Positions 1 to 7,518 of a stretch of 42,979 nt of DNA are shown here, one piece after another. The first letter of the stretch is position 1. Every line of letters begins with the position of its first letter. The stretch comes from Cytophagales bacterium (GTDB lineage Bacteria > Bacteroidota > Bacteroidia > Cytophagales > Cyclobacteriaceae), in assembly GCA_027317105.1 (NCBI GenBank), contig DAHVFH010000015.1, forward strand, positions 1-42,979, written 5' to 3'. A model generated the notes under the pieces. It did not search any database. It saw only the letters and a program-made list of their open reading frames with translations, and was not told the DNA's origin. The translations under genes were made by a program, and so were the position numbers.

Positions 1-446
1 CTGAACGTTTGTGTGATGTTGTCGAGGGGCCAATCGCTGTGTCTTCGGAGGTTCAAGATTTATACGAAAGCGAGAACTTGAATATTTCCTTGGACAAGAA
101 ATCGATAATTGCACTGAATTCATCGGATGAGAAATTTGTAAATAGGTTGATGGATTATACGGAGAGGGAATGGTGTAATACAGACATAAATGCGGATGAC
201 TTCAGTAAGGACCTGGGATTCAGTAAATCCCAACTATACCGGAAAATGGTCTCCATAACCGGCAAGTCGCCTAACAATTTTATTATGGAGTATAGGTTGA
301 ATAGAGCCCTCAAACTATTAGATAAGGCAGATGAGAATATTTCTCAAATAGCTTTTGAAACAGGGTTCAACAGTCCTGAATATTTTTCGAAATGTTTTCA
401 TAAAAAATTTGGTGTACTCCCATCGGCCTATGCAAAACTGGTGTAG
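1..446 (+). CDS. AraC-family transcriptional regulator, C-terminal part (5' end outside window)
   Basis: The reading frame is open to the left edge, so this is the 3' end of a longer gene; a TTG at 9 is an in-frame codon and probably not the start. The last ~100 residues form an AraC-type DNA-binding domain with two helix-turn-helix units: the first around DFSKDLGFSKSQLYRKM, the second around ISQIAFETGFNSPEYFSKCF, ending with the usual KKFGVLPSAY. The preceding linker (LNSSDEKFVNRLMDY) resembles the segment that joins a receiver domain or sensor to the HTH in Bacteroidota hybrid two-component proteins, so the full protein may be such a sensor-regulator; this is inference because that part is missing. 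It lies upstream of and in the same direction as the hemoglobin/oxidase operon, which it might regulate. Confidence 0.85.
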   Translation, partial: ERLCDVVEGPIAVSSEVQDLYESENLNISLDKKSIIALNSSDEKFVNRLMDYTEREWCNTDINADDFSKDLGFSKSQLYRKMVSITGKSPNNFIMEYRLNRALKLLDKADENISQIAFETGFNSPEYFSKCFHKKFGVLPSAYAKLV

Positions 447-802
447 GTATAACCCCTGTAGTCCAGATGATGGAAATATTTCCAAGTTTACCGCTGAACA
501 GTTTTTAGCGACCCTGGATATTTTTCAAAAAGTTTTCATAAAAGATTTGATGTTCTTCTTCGGCCTGAGGTGTCAGTAATTCAAGAAGCTCAGCTTTGTG
601 ACGCATTGGGCTTGAATGAATAGTACTGATTTATGAATGAAATGTAGACAAGCGTGCATTCTAGCTTGTATAATTTTGTCTAGTAATTAAAATCAAATCG
701 GCACGCAAGAATAGTTCTCCATTTCTAATGGAGTTATAGCTATTTGAGTCATCCGAACTGAGTATAATCTTTAACCAATACCTAACTAAAAAAAATAAGA
801 TC
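447..802. other. 356-bp intergenic region
   Basis: No convincing gene. On the minus strand, 505-606 can be read as a 33-residue ORF beginning MRHKAELLELL, with a stop a short distance upstream of its ATG and no family I recognise; it could be a relic. The right half is AT-rich, contains an inverted repeat (648-669) and leads into the hemoglobin gene, so it probably holds the operon promoter. I could not identify a clear TAnnTTTG -7 box. Confidence 0.5.
648..669. promoter_or_regulatory. Inverted repeat upstream of the hemoglobin operon, possible operator
   Basis: ACAAGC at 648-653 and GCTTGT at 664-669 form a perfect 6-bp inverted repeat with a 10-bp spacer. It sits about 130 bp before the hemoglobin start with no T-run after it, so an operator is likelier than a terminator. 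Function is inference. Confidence 0.25.
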
Positions 803-1195
803 ATGGAAACAACACTTATCAAGGAAGCAACACTTTTTGAAAGATTAGGAGGAAGGTCAGGTATTTCATTGATCGTAGATGATGCCGTTGATGCTCACAT
901 GAAAAATCCGGCTATCAACGCCCGGTTTCTGCCTTATATGAAGGAGGCAGAGCATTTGGCCAAAATTAAGCAACATACAGTTGATTTTTTTGTAGCTGGT
1001 AGTGGGGGTCCTGGGAAGTACTCTGGAAGGGATATGTTAACCACTCATACAGGAATGAATATCAGCCCCGCAGAATACATGCACGTCATTGATGATATTT
1101 TTATTGCACTGGACAAGCAGTCTATTAATGAAGAGACCAAAAAAGATGTGCTTGCCATTCTTTGGTCGTTGAAGGGCATGATCATTTCTAAATAG
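803..1195 (+). CDS. Group I truncated hemoglobin (2-on-2 globin)
   Basis: A 130-residue heme protein expected to bind O2/NO in the cytoplasm. Seen in the sequence: the N-terminal LFERLGG, the glycine-containing loop GSGGPGKYSGRDM before helix F, and the proximal histidine in HTGMNIS (H82), with length typical of the family. The position that holds the distal TyrB10 in mycobacterial HbN (DFY-x-RVL) is Val29 here (DDAVDAHM), so ligand stabilisation may differ from NO-dioxygenase-type members; this rests on an alignment by eye. It is the first gene of a plus-strand operon, with the FAD oxidase starting 29 bp downstream, which suggests a shared redox or detoxification role. Family assignment is firm; physiological role is not. 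Confidence 0.9.
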   Translation: METTLIKEATLFERLGGRSGISLIVDDAVDAHMKNPAINARFLPYMKEAEHLAKIKQHTVDFFVAGSGGPGKYSGRDMLTTHTGMNISPAEYMHVIDDIFIALDKQSINEETKKDVLAILWSLKGMIISK

Positions 1196-1224
1196 ATTAT
1201 TCTGTAAAAATAAAAGACACAATC

Positions 1225-2613
1225 ATGACTCACATAATAATAGATATTGCCGTTGCCAAAATCGAAGAATTTGCAGCACAGTTAAGAGGGAAAATTGTAA
1301 TGCCCACTGATGGTGATTATGACAATACCAGAAAAGTGTATAACGGAATGATCGATAAACATCCCGGGATGATTGTGATGTGTGTGGATGTGGCCGATGT
1401 TATTGCTTCGGTAAATTTCGGCAGAGAAAATAATTTGTTGGTGGCTGTTCGGGGTGGTGGACACAATGGCGGTGGTTTAGGCATTTGTGACGATGGATTA
1501 GTAGTTGATTTATCAGGACTTAAATCTGTCCGCGTTGATACCTCGGATAACACAGTTAGAGTAGGTGGCGGAAACCTGTGGGGTGAAGTTGATCATGCTA
1601 CACATCCCTTTGGGCTTGCCATTCCTGCCGGTATTATTTCCACCACTGGAGTTGGCGGTTTAACGCTGGGTGGTGGCGTTGGCTATCTGTCGCGAAAATA
1701 TGGTCTTTCCATAGACAATCTATTAGAAGCCGACATGGTTTTGGCAGATGGTTCTTGCGTAACCGTTAGTGCCAAAAAGAACAGTGATTTATTTTGGGCT
1801 ATCCGTGGTGGAGGTGGAAATTTTGGAATAGTAACCTCCTTTAAATTTCAAGCGCACAAAGTAAAAACTGTTTTTGGAGGACCAACATTGTGGCCCATTG
1901 AAAAAACAGAAGAAATAATGAAATGGTATCAGGAATTTATAAATAATGCCCCGGATGAGTTGAATGGTTTTATAGCAACGTTAATTATTCCAGGAGCCCC
2001 ATTTCCAGCGTCTCTTCACAATAAGCAATTCTGCGGAATAGTGTGGTGCTATGTTGGCGACATGAGTAAAGCAAAGGAAATTTTTAAGCCAATTTTAGCC
2101 ATGAACCCGATTTTCGAACATGTGGGTGAAATGCCTTATCCGTCTGTGCAGACTTTATTTGACGGATTATTTCCGCGCGGATTGCAGTGGTATTGGCGCG
2201 CTGATTTTTTCAATGAATTAGGTCCGGAAATAAGAAAGCAACACTTAAAATTCGGCTCTAGCATACCAACGCCACTTTCTCAAATGCACCTGTATCCCAT
2301 TAGTGGAGCAGCAAGCCGAGTGGGCGCAGAAGATACACCCTGGGCATATCGTGATGCCAAGTATGCGGGTGTTATTGTCGGTGTTGGTCACGACCCCTCA
2401 AAGGCCAATAAAATAACCAAGTGGTGTAAGGATTATCACGAAGCGTTGCATCCCCATTCTGCCGGAGGAGCGTATTCAAATTTTATGATGGATGAAGGGC
2501 AGGAGCGTGTGCAAGCGAGTTATAAGCATAACTACAAACGATTAGCCAAAATAAAAAAGCAATATGATCCTCAGAATTTGTTTAGTGTAAATCAGAATAT
2601 TAAACCGGGGTAG
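1225..2613 (+). CDS. FAD-linked oxidase with berberine-bridge-enzyme C-terminus
   Basis: A 462-residue oxidase of the PCMH/VAO fold, predicted to oxidise an alcohol, sugar or similar substrate with covalent FAD and reduce O2. The FAD-binding domain fills the first ~210 residues: VRGGGHNGGG with the expected FAD-linking histidine H80, GVGGLTLGGGVG, and GGGGNFGIVTSF. The C-terminal BBE segment is clear (YKHNYKRLAKIKKQYDPQNLFSVNQNI). Bicovalent relatives carry a cysteine in a GxCPTVGVGG motif; the matching stretch is GIISTTGVGG with Ile138, so only a single histidyl link is predicted. No signal peptide is visible. It sits between hemoglobin and hydrolase genes, 6 bp before the latter. The substrate cannot be told from sequence. 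Confidence 0.88.
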   Translation: MTHIIIDIAVAKIEEFAAQLRGKIVMPTDGDYDNTRKVYNGMIDKHPGMIVMCVDVADVIASVNFGRENNLLVAVRGGGHNGGGLGICDDGLVVDLSGLKSVRVDTSDNTVRVGGGNLWGEVDHATHPFGLAIPAGIISTTGVGGLTLGGGVGYLSRKYGLSIDNLLEADMVLADGSCVTVSAKKNSDLFWAIRGGGGNFGIVTSFKFQAHKVKTVFGGPTLWPIEKTEEIMKWYQEFINNAPDELNGFIATLIIPGAPFPASLHNKQFCGIVWCYVGDMSKAKEIFKPILAMNPIFEHVGEMPYPSVQTLFDGLFPRGLQWYWRADFFNELGPEIRKQHLKFGSSIPTPLSQMHLYPISGAASRVGAEDTPWAYRDAKYAGVIVGVGHDPSKANKITKWCKDYHEALHPHSAGGAYSNFMMDEGQERVQASYKHNYKRLAKIKKQYDPQNLFSVNQNIKPG

Positions 2614-2619
2614 TTCGCA

Positions 2620-3609
2620 ATGAAAAAAATAGTCGTTCTCGTCTTTGGAACCATTTGTTATTTAAATGCTATGTCGACCGAATTGATTAACTATAAAATA
2701 GTTGAATTTCCTTCGCAAGGAGCTACTGTTCGTGGAAGATTTTATCTCCCTGAAAATAAATCAGGGCCCTTTTCCATCCTTATCATGACTCATGGATTTA
2801 CCGCTACCATCACTGGAATGGTGGCCGATAAGTATGCCGAGGAATTTTGCAAGGCGGGTTTTGCTGTGTTGCTATATGACCATCTGAACTTTGGCATCAG
2901 CGATGGCTTACCGAGGCAAGAAATGAATAAGTGGCTTCAGGCACGAGGCTATGTGGATGCGATAAATTACGTAAGTTCACTTCCTTCTATAAATAAAAAT
3001 AAAATAGCGCTTTGGGGCGACAGCATGAGTGGTGGAGAAGTGCTGCTTGTAGGATCTATTGATGAGCGGGTGAAAGTAATTGTTGCGCAGGTTCCTGCCT
3101 GTGGAGAAAAGACCGCTCCTGATGATAAAGATGGAGCATTGTATAATTCTATGGTTAATTATTTCAGGAATGGAGAAGTGAAAGGAACGCCAGAAACAAC
3201 TATTGGTCCTCTTCCGGTAGTTTCCAGCGACCAAACGGGAACCCCTTCGCTCAAGAAACCTTTAACCGCTTTTCGCTGGTTTATAGAATACGGAGGCCGA
3301 TATAACACTGGTTGGAAGAACAGTGCCACTTTCGTTGATCCAAATGCTGTCACACCCTTTCATCCCGGATTATGTGCAAAGCATATCAAAGCAACAGTAT
3401 TAATGATGGTTGCCACTGAAGATGAAATGGAAGGTGCCAGTGCTGCGATCTCGCGCCAAGTGTATGAGCAGATAACTTCCCAAAAAAAATTAATCGAAAT
3501 GGATGGTGGACATTTTGGCCTTCTGTATTATCCAAGCGAATTATTTGATAAGGCTAGCAAAGCCCAATGCGATTTTCTTAAACGACATTTGCATATAGTC
3601 AATCATTGA
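2620..3609 (+). CDS. Secreted alpha/beta hydrolase (YcjY/DLH-like)
   Basis: A 329-residue serine hydrolase. An N-terminal signal peptide (MKKIVVLVFGTICYLNA) implies export. The oxyanion-side HGF motif (MTHGFTATITG), the nucleophile elbow WGDSMSGGE (Ser135), a late acidic residue in ATEDEM and the catalytic histidine in DGGHFGLLY give a complete triad. The GxSxSGG elbow recalls the YcjY / dienelactone-hydrolase-like group. It starts 6 bp after the oxidase stop and is almost certainly co-transcribed with it and the hemoglobin. The substrate is unknown; an ester or lactone produced by the oxidase would be a reasonable guess but is only inference. Confidence 0.85.
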   Translation: MKKIVVLVFGTICYLNAMSTELINYKIVEFPSQGATVRGRFYLPENKSGPFSILIMTHGFTATITGMVADKYAEEFCKAGFAVLLYDHLNFGISDGLPRQEMNKWLQARGYVDAINYVSSLPSINKNKIALWGDSMSGGEVLLVGSIDERVKVIVAQVPACGEKTAPDDKDGALYNSMVNYFRNGEVKGTPETTIGPLPVVSSDQTGTPSLKKPLTAFRWFIEYGGRYNTGWKNSATFVDPNAVTPFHPGLCAKHIKATVLMMVATEDEMEGASAAISRQVYEQITSQKKLIEMDGGHFGLLYYPSELFDKASKAQCDFLKRHLHIVNH

Positions 3610-3881
3610 TTGAAGACCTTAAATCAGACCAACAGGTTTTATCGCAACATATATTCATGTGACAACGAGAGTTTCAAGACAACACCAACAAAATCGCACA
3701 CACATTCTCTGTTCACACAACCAGTGCGCAATCAATGCCAACCAAATTGGATAACAATTAATGGGTAACAATAGACAAGGCTACGAATGAAATGAGGAGA
3801 GAGTCCTATTTGTCAAAAGAGTAATTGTAAACTGAAAAATGGACAGCCGGAACTTTTGTAAAAATAGGTTAGCACACTACC

Positions 3882-5264
3882 TTAAGAATTAAACAACCCC
3901 CTAAAAACTTCGGTCAACTTGGAGAAGGCTATTATTTCAATTTTTATTTTTTTCAGGTCAAGCGATTTCTTGCTGAACTTGGAGACATAAATTTTTTCGA
4001 AGCCTAGCTTTTCAGCTTCAGAAATTCGCTGGTCAATTCGGTTAACGGCCCGTAGCTCACCGCCTAACCCAATTTCGGCAGCAAAACAAATTTTGTCAGA
4101 GACGGGAATCTCTTCCATGGAAGAAATTATGGACGCGCAAAGGGCCAGGTCAATAGCTGGATCTTCCACATAAATTCCTCCTGCCATGTTGACAAAGACG
4201 TCTTGTGTACCCATCCTAAATCCGCAACGCTTCTCCAAAACTGCCAGTAACATATTCAATCGTTTTTGATCAAAACCGTTAGGCGTCCGTTGGGGTGTGC
4301 CATACGATGCCGGACTCACCAGCGACTGGATTTCAATAAGCAGTGGTCGATTGCCTTCAATGGTGGCACCAATGGTAGCCCCGCTTAGTTGACCGTCTTT
4401 TTGTGAAATCAAAATTTCAGACGGATTGGAAACTTGGCGCAGGCCATTGCCCAGCATTTCATAAATACCAATTTCTGAAGTGGAACCAAACCGATTCTTG
4501 GTAGTACGCAAAATGCGATAAGCGAGATGGCGGTCGCCTTCAAATTGCAGCACGGTGTCTACCATGTGCTCCAATACTTTTGGTCCTGCCAGCATTCCAT
4601 CCTTGGTGATGTGCCCAACCAAAAACACAGGCGTATTGGTTTCTTTGGCAAACTTCATCAATTCACCGGCACTCTGCCGCACCTGCCCAATACTTCCTGC
4701 CACCGAGTCCATGATGGGTGAGTACAAGGTCTGAATGGAATCGATGACCACCAGTTGCGGCTCCAGTTGTTCGATGGCGGCAAAAATATTCTTTGTGTTG
4801 GTTTCAGTGAGGATATAAAAATTCTCGGAAAGGGATTTTGGCATTAACCTTTCGGCCCGCATTTTTATTTGTTGCTCACTTTCCTCTCCGGTGACGTACA
4901 GGACTTTTATCTTTTTTAAGGCCAGGCCGATCTGTAGCATCAACGTAGATTTGCCAATGCCCGGCTCGCCACCGATTAAAATCAACGAACCCGGTACAAG
5001 GCCTCCTCCCAATACGCGGTTGAGCTCTTGATCGGGAGTGAGCATTCGAACTTCAACACCTTGTTCTATTTCGTGAAGTGTTTTTGGCTTAACTATTCTT
5101 TTTGATTTCGAATCCGACCGCCATTCACTTTGGTTCGCTTCAGCTTTTGCTACAACTTCTTCTACAAACGTGTTCCACGAATTGCACGATGGACATTTGC
5201 CTAACCACTTGGCCGACTCGTACCCACAGCTCTGACAAAAGAAAACGGTTTTTGATTTAGCCAT
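3882..5264 (-). CDS. radA: DNA repair protein RadA/Sms
   Basis: A 460-residue RecA-family ATPase that promotes branch migration of recombination intermediates. Domains in order: an N-terminal four-cysteine zinc finger (C10, C13, C24, C27), a RecA-like core with Walker A GGEPGIGKST (98-107) and Walker B LVVID (about 171-175), the RadA-specific KNRFG motif (256-260), and a C-terminal Lon-protease-like domain (roughly 300-460). Length and motif order are normal. It stands alone on the minus strand; the 272 bp to its left (3610-3881) show no gene. Assignment is secure. Confidence 0.98.
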   Translation of the reverse strand: MAKSKTVFFCQSCGYESAKWLGKCPSCNSWNTFVEEVVAKAEANQSEWRSDSKSKRIVKPKTLHEIEQGVEVRMLTPDQELNRVLGGGLVPGSLILIGGEPGIGKSTLMLQIGLALKKIKVLYVTGEESEQQIKMRAERLMPKSLSENFYILTETNTKNIFAAIEQLEPQLVVIDSIQTLYSPIMDSVAGSIGQVRQSAGELMKFAKETNTPVFLVGHITKDGMLAGPKVLEHMVDTVLQFEGDRHLAYRILRTTKNRFGSTSEIGIYEMLGNGLRQVSNPSEILISQKDGQLSGATIGATIEGNRPLLIEIQSLVSPASYGTPQRTPNGFDQKRLNMLLAVLEKRCGFRMGTQDVFVNMAGGIYVEDPAIDLALCASIISSMEEIPVSDKICFAAEIGLGGELRAVNRIDQRISEAEKLGFEKIYVSKFSKKSLDLKKIKIEIIAFSKLTEVFRGLFNS

Positions 5265-5359
5265 TCTTTAAAGTTAAGATCGAAAGGTAAGGATTCTGTA
5301 AAGAATGGCGTTTTGCAATTAAAGATTTTCATTACTTTTATATTGACCAACCTAAACCT

Positions 5360-5482
5360 ATGAAGAAGCTATTCCTATTTCTTTTGCTTGGCCAAACTGT
5401 GACCGCCTTCAGCCAAGATGACCCGATAAAATTTGGCAATATCCCTTTAGCTATTGTGATAGCAATTTTAAGAAGTCAATAG
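5360..5482 (+). pseudogene. Relic of the N-terminus of a DUF3857-type exported protein
   Basis: A 40-residue ORF begins with a good signal peptide (MKKLFLFLLLGQTVTAFSQ) followed by DPIKFGNIPL. The next gene downstream begins with a signal peptide and then SPAKFGDIPM, so the two mature N-termini match at the xPxKFGxIP segment. After that the relic runs into unrelated sequence and stops. The simplest reading is a third paralogue, once in tandem with the two DUF3857 genes downstream, of which only the first ~30 codons survive. It could still be expressed as a small exported peptide. The homology rests on a short stretch. Confidence 0.55.
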
Positions 5483-5563
5483 ACAAAGGGGATATTGTTG
5501 TCAAAAGTGACTCAATAATGAAGTTCAAATTTTGTTTTTATTAATTGTAAAGATTTAGCACTC

Positions 5564-7516
5564 ATGAAAATAATTACTGTCTTCAGTTTACTTAGTTTTT
5601 CAATTAGTTTGAATGCTCAGAAATCCCCTGCAAAATTTGGTGATATACCCATGGAGGATATGAAAATGAAGATTTATTCAAAAGATTCATCCGCCACGGC
5701 CGTTGTTTTATTTGATTATGGGATATCCTATTTGGTGTCCTATCGCTCTGGAGCCAGAGCCGTGTTTGAAAGACATAGAAGGGTCAAAGTACTGAACAAA
5801 CAGGGTTTTGAAAAAGCAGACATACTAATCCCTTTAAATCGAAGGGTGGCAGAAATAGGAAGAGGTAATAGTACTGAAAACCTTACAAGTTTAAAGGCTG
5901 TAACCTACAATCTGGAAAATGGCAAAATAGTTGAAACCCCTTTGCAAAAGGATGGCCTTTTTAAAGAATCTTTTAATAAGTATTATATTCTTCGAAAATT
6001 TTCAATGCCCAATGTTAAAGAAGGCTCGATAATCGAATATACTTATAAAAAAGAGTCGGATTTCGTGGCCTCTTTGCCCAATTGGGAGTTTCAAGATAAT
6101 ATCCCGGTGCGTTGGAGCGAGTTTTGGGCAATGATTCCAGAATTTTTTGTATTCGAGAAATATATGCAAGGATACCTTTTGAACTCCTATCAGGTTGAAC
6201 CCATGGATTATCGAGGTTACCCGGTAAATGCACATCATTGGATTTCGAAAGATTTACCAGCCTTTAAAAAGGAGCCATATATGCGAGCTGCCAATAATTA
6301 TATTTCAAAAATAAACTTTGCACTTTCAGCTGCTCATTTTCCAGGGCAATCTCTTATAATTATGGGATCTTGGGAAAAATTGAAAGAGGATTTGTTACAA
6401 AGTCAATTATTTGGAGGCGCTATTTATGGGTCAACATTTTTAAAAGATAAAGTTGATGAGATAACAAGCGGGATAACCGACCCTACGCAGAAAATTAATG
6501 CCATTGCACAGTACATTAAGGACAACATTGAATGGGATGGTTCTGATGACTTTTTAACGGATGATTTGCAAAAAATTATGGAGAAACGTAGGGGTTCTTC
6601 TGGGGATATAAATGCGTTGTTAGGAGCTATGCTTAATAATGCTGGATTAGAGGTTGATATGCTTTTACTCAGTACAAAGGATCACGGATTTATCAGAGAA
6701 ACGTACCCAATGACAAAACAATTTAATTATTCGATTTGCGCAGTTAAATTAGATGGTCGGCACATCCTTCTCGATTGCACCGAGAAATATTTGGGACTTG
6801 ATTTGATCCCGACTCGTTGCCTTAACAATAAGGGCTATTTGATTTCTAAAAAGAATTTTGGGTGGTTAGATTTGGAGACCAAGGCCAAAGCTAAGTCAGC
6901 ATTAAGCATTGAAATGCATTTGGATCAAGAGACTCAATTGAAAGGTAAACTCAGTGTCACTCATAGTGGCTACAGTGCATTTGATTTGAGAAAAAATTAT
7001 CATAAAGACGGAGAAGAAGAGTACCTAAAGAGCTTTTCAATGAAAAATAATTGCCAAATCGAAAAAAGTGAGTTCAAATATTTACCAGCGTTGGACAAAC
7101 CGGTTACTGAAGCCTATGAATTAGTGATAGATCAAGCAGGAAGTAAAGCCGGAGACGTCATTTATATTAACCCCATTCTTGAAAATTATCGATTAGATAA
7201 CAATCCATTTAAGTCTGAAGAAAGAATTTATCCTCTTGATTTCGAAAGTAAAATTGATCAAACTTATTTTGCGAAAATTTCCGTCCCCGATGGTTACATT
7301 ATTGAAGAAGTCCCTAAAAACAAGTTGATGGTGCTTCCAGGTAATGCAGGCAAATATGTTTATAGTGTCGCGCAAATAAATAACACATTGAATGTGACTA
7401 CTAACTTTCAAATTAATCAAACGTTGTTTTCACAAGAACAGTATCTTGACCTTAGAGAGTTTTATAATCAGGTAGTCGCTAAACAAGCTGAACAAATTGT
7501 GTTAAAGAAAAAATAG
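5564..7516 (+). CDS. DUF3857 / transglutaminase-like exported protein, active site degraded
   Basis: A 650-residue exported protein (signal peptide MKIITVFSLLSFSISLNAQ) of the Bacteroidota DUF3857 group: an N-terminal DUF3857 beta domain (about 40-280), a transglutaminase-like papain fold (about 290-420) and a C-terminal DUF3858-like beta region. Lined up with its downstream neighbour, the catalytic Cys position is Ser346 (RRGSSGDINALLGAML) and the His position is Tyr389 (FNYSICAV), while Asp404 is kept (LLDCTE). It is therefore unlikely to be an active thiol enzyme and may bind peptides or assist its partner. The partner starts 2 bp after its stop, so the two are co-translated. Role in the cell is unknown. 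Confidence 0.85.
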   Translation: MKIITVFSLLSFSISLNAQKSPAKFGDIPMEDMKMKIYSKDSSATAVVLFDYGISYLVSYRSGARAVFERHRRVKVLNKQGFEKADILIPLNRRVAEIGRGNSTENLTSLKAVTYNLENGKIVETPLQKDGLFKESFNKYYILRKFSMPNVKEGSIIEYTYKKESDFVASLPNWEFQDNIPVRWSEFWAMIPEFFVFEKYMQGYLLNSYQVEPMDYRGYPVNAHHWISKDLPAFKKEPYMRAANNYISKINFALSAAHFPGQSLIIMGSWEKLKEDLLQSQLFGGAIYGSTFLKDKVDEITSGITDPTQKINAIAQYIKDNIEWDGSDDFLTDDLQKIMEKRRGSSGDINALLGAMLNNAGLEVDMLLLSTKDHGFIRETYPMTKQFNYSICAVKLDGRHILLDCTEKYLGLDLIPTRCLNNKGYLISKKNFGWLDLETKAKAKSALSIEMHLDQETQLKGKLSVTHSGYSAFDLRKNYHKDGEEEYLKSFSMKNNCQIEKSEFKYLPALDKPVTEAYELVIDQAGSKAGDVIYINPILENYRLDNNPFKSEERIYPLDFESKIDQTYFAKISVPDGYIIEEVPKNKLMVLPGNAGKYVYSVAQINNTLNVTTNFQINQTLFSQEQYLDLREFYNQVVAKQAEQIVLKKK

Positions 7517-7518
7517 CC

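Noticed and set aside
355..579. Plus-strand ORF overlapping the AraC gene end
   Set aside because: Mostly a shifted frame of the AraC helix-turn-helix plus intergenic sequence; no family features.
3610..3881. Possible small gene or RNA between the hydrolase and radA
   Set aside because: No ORF of note, no clear hairpin or promoter; appears to be plain intergenic sequence.
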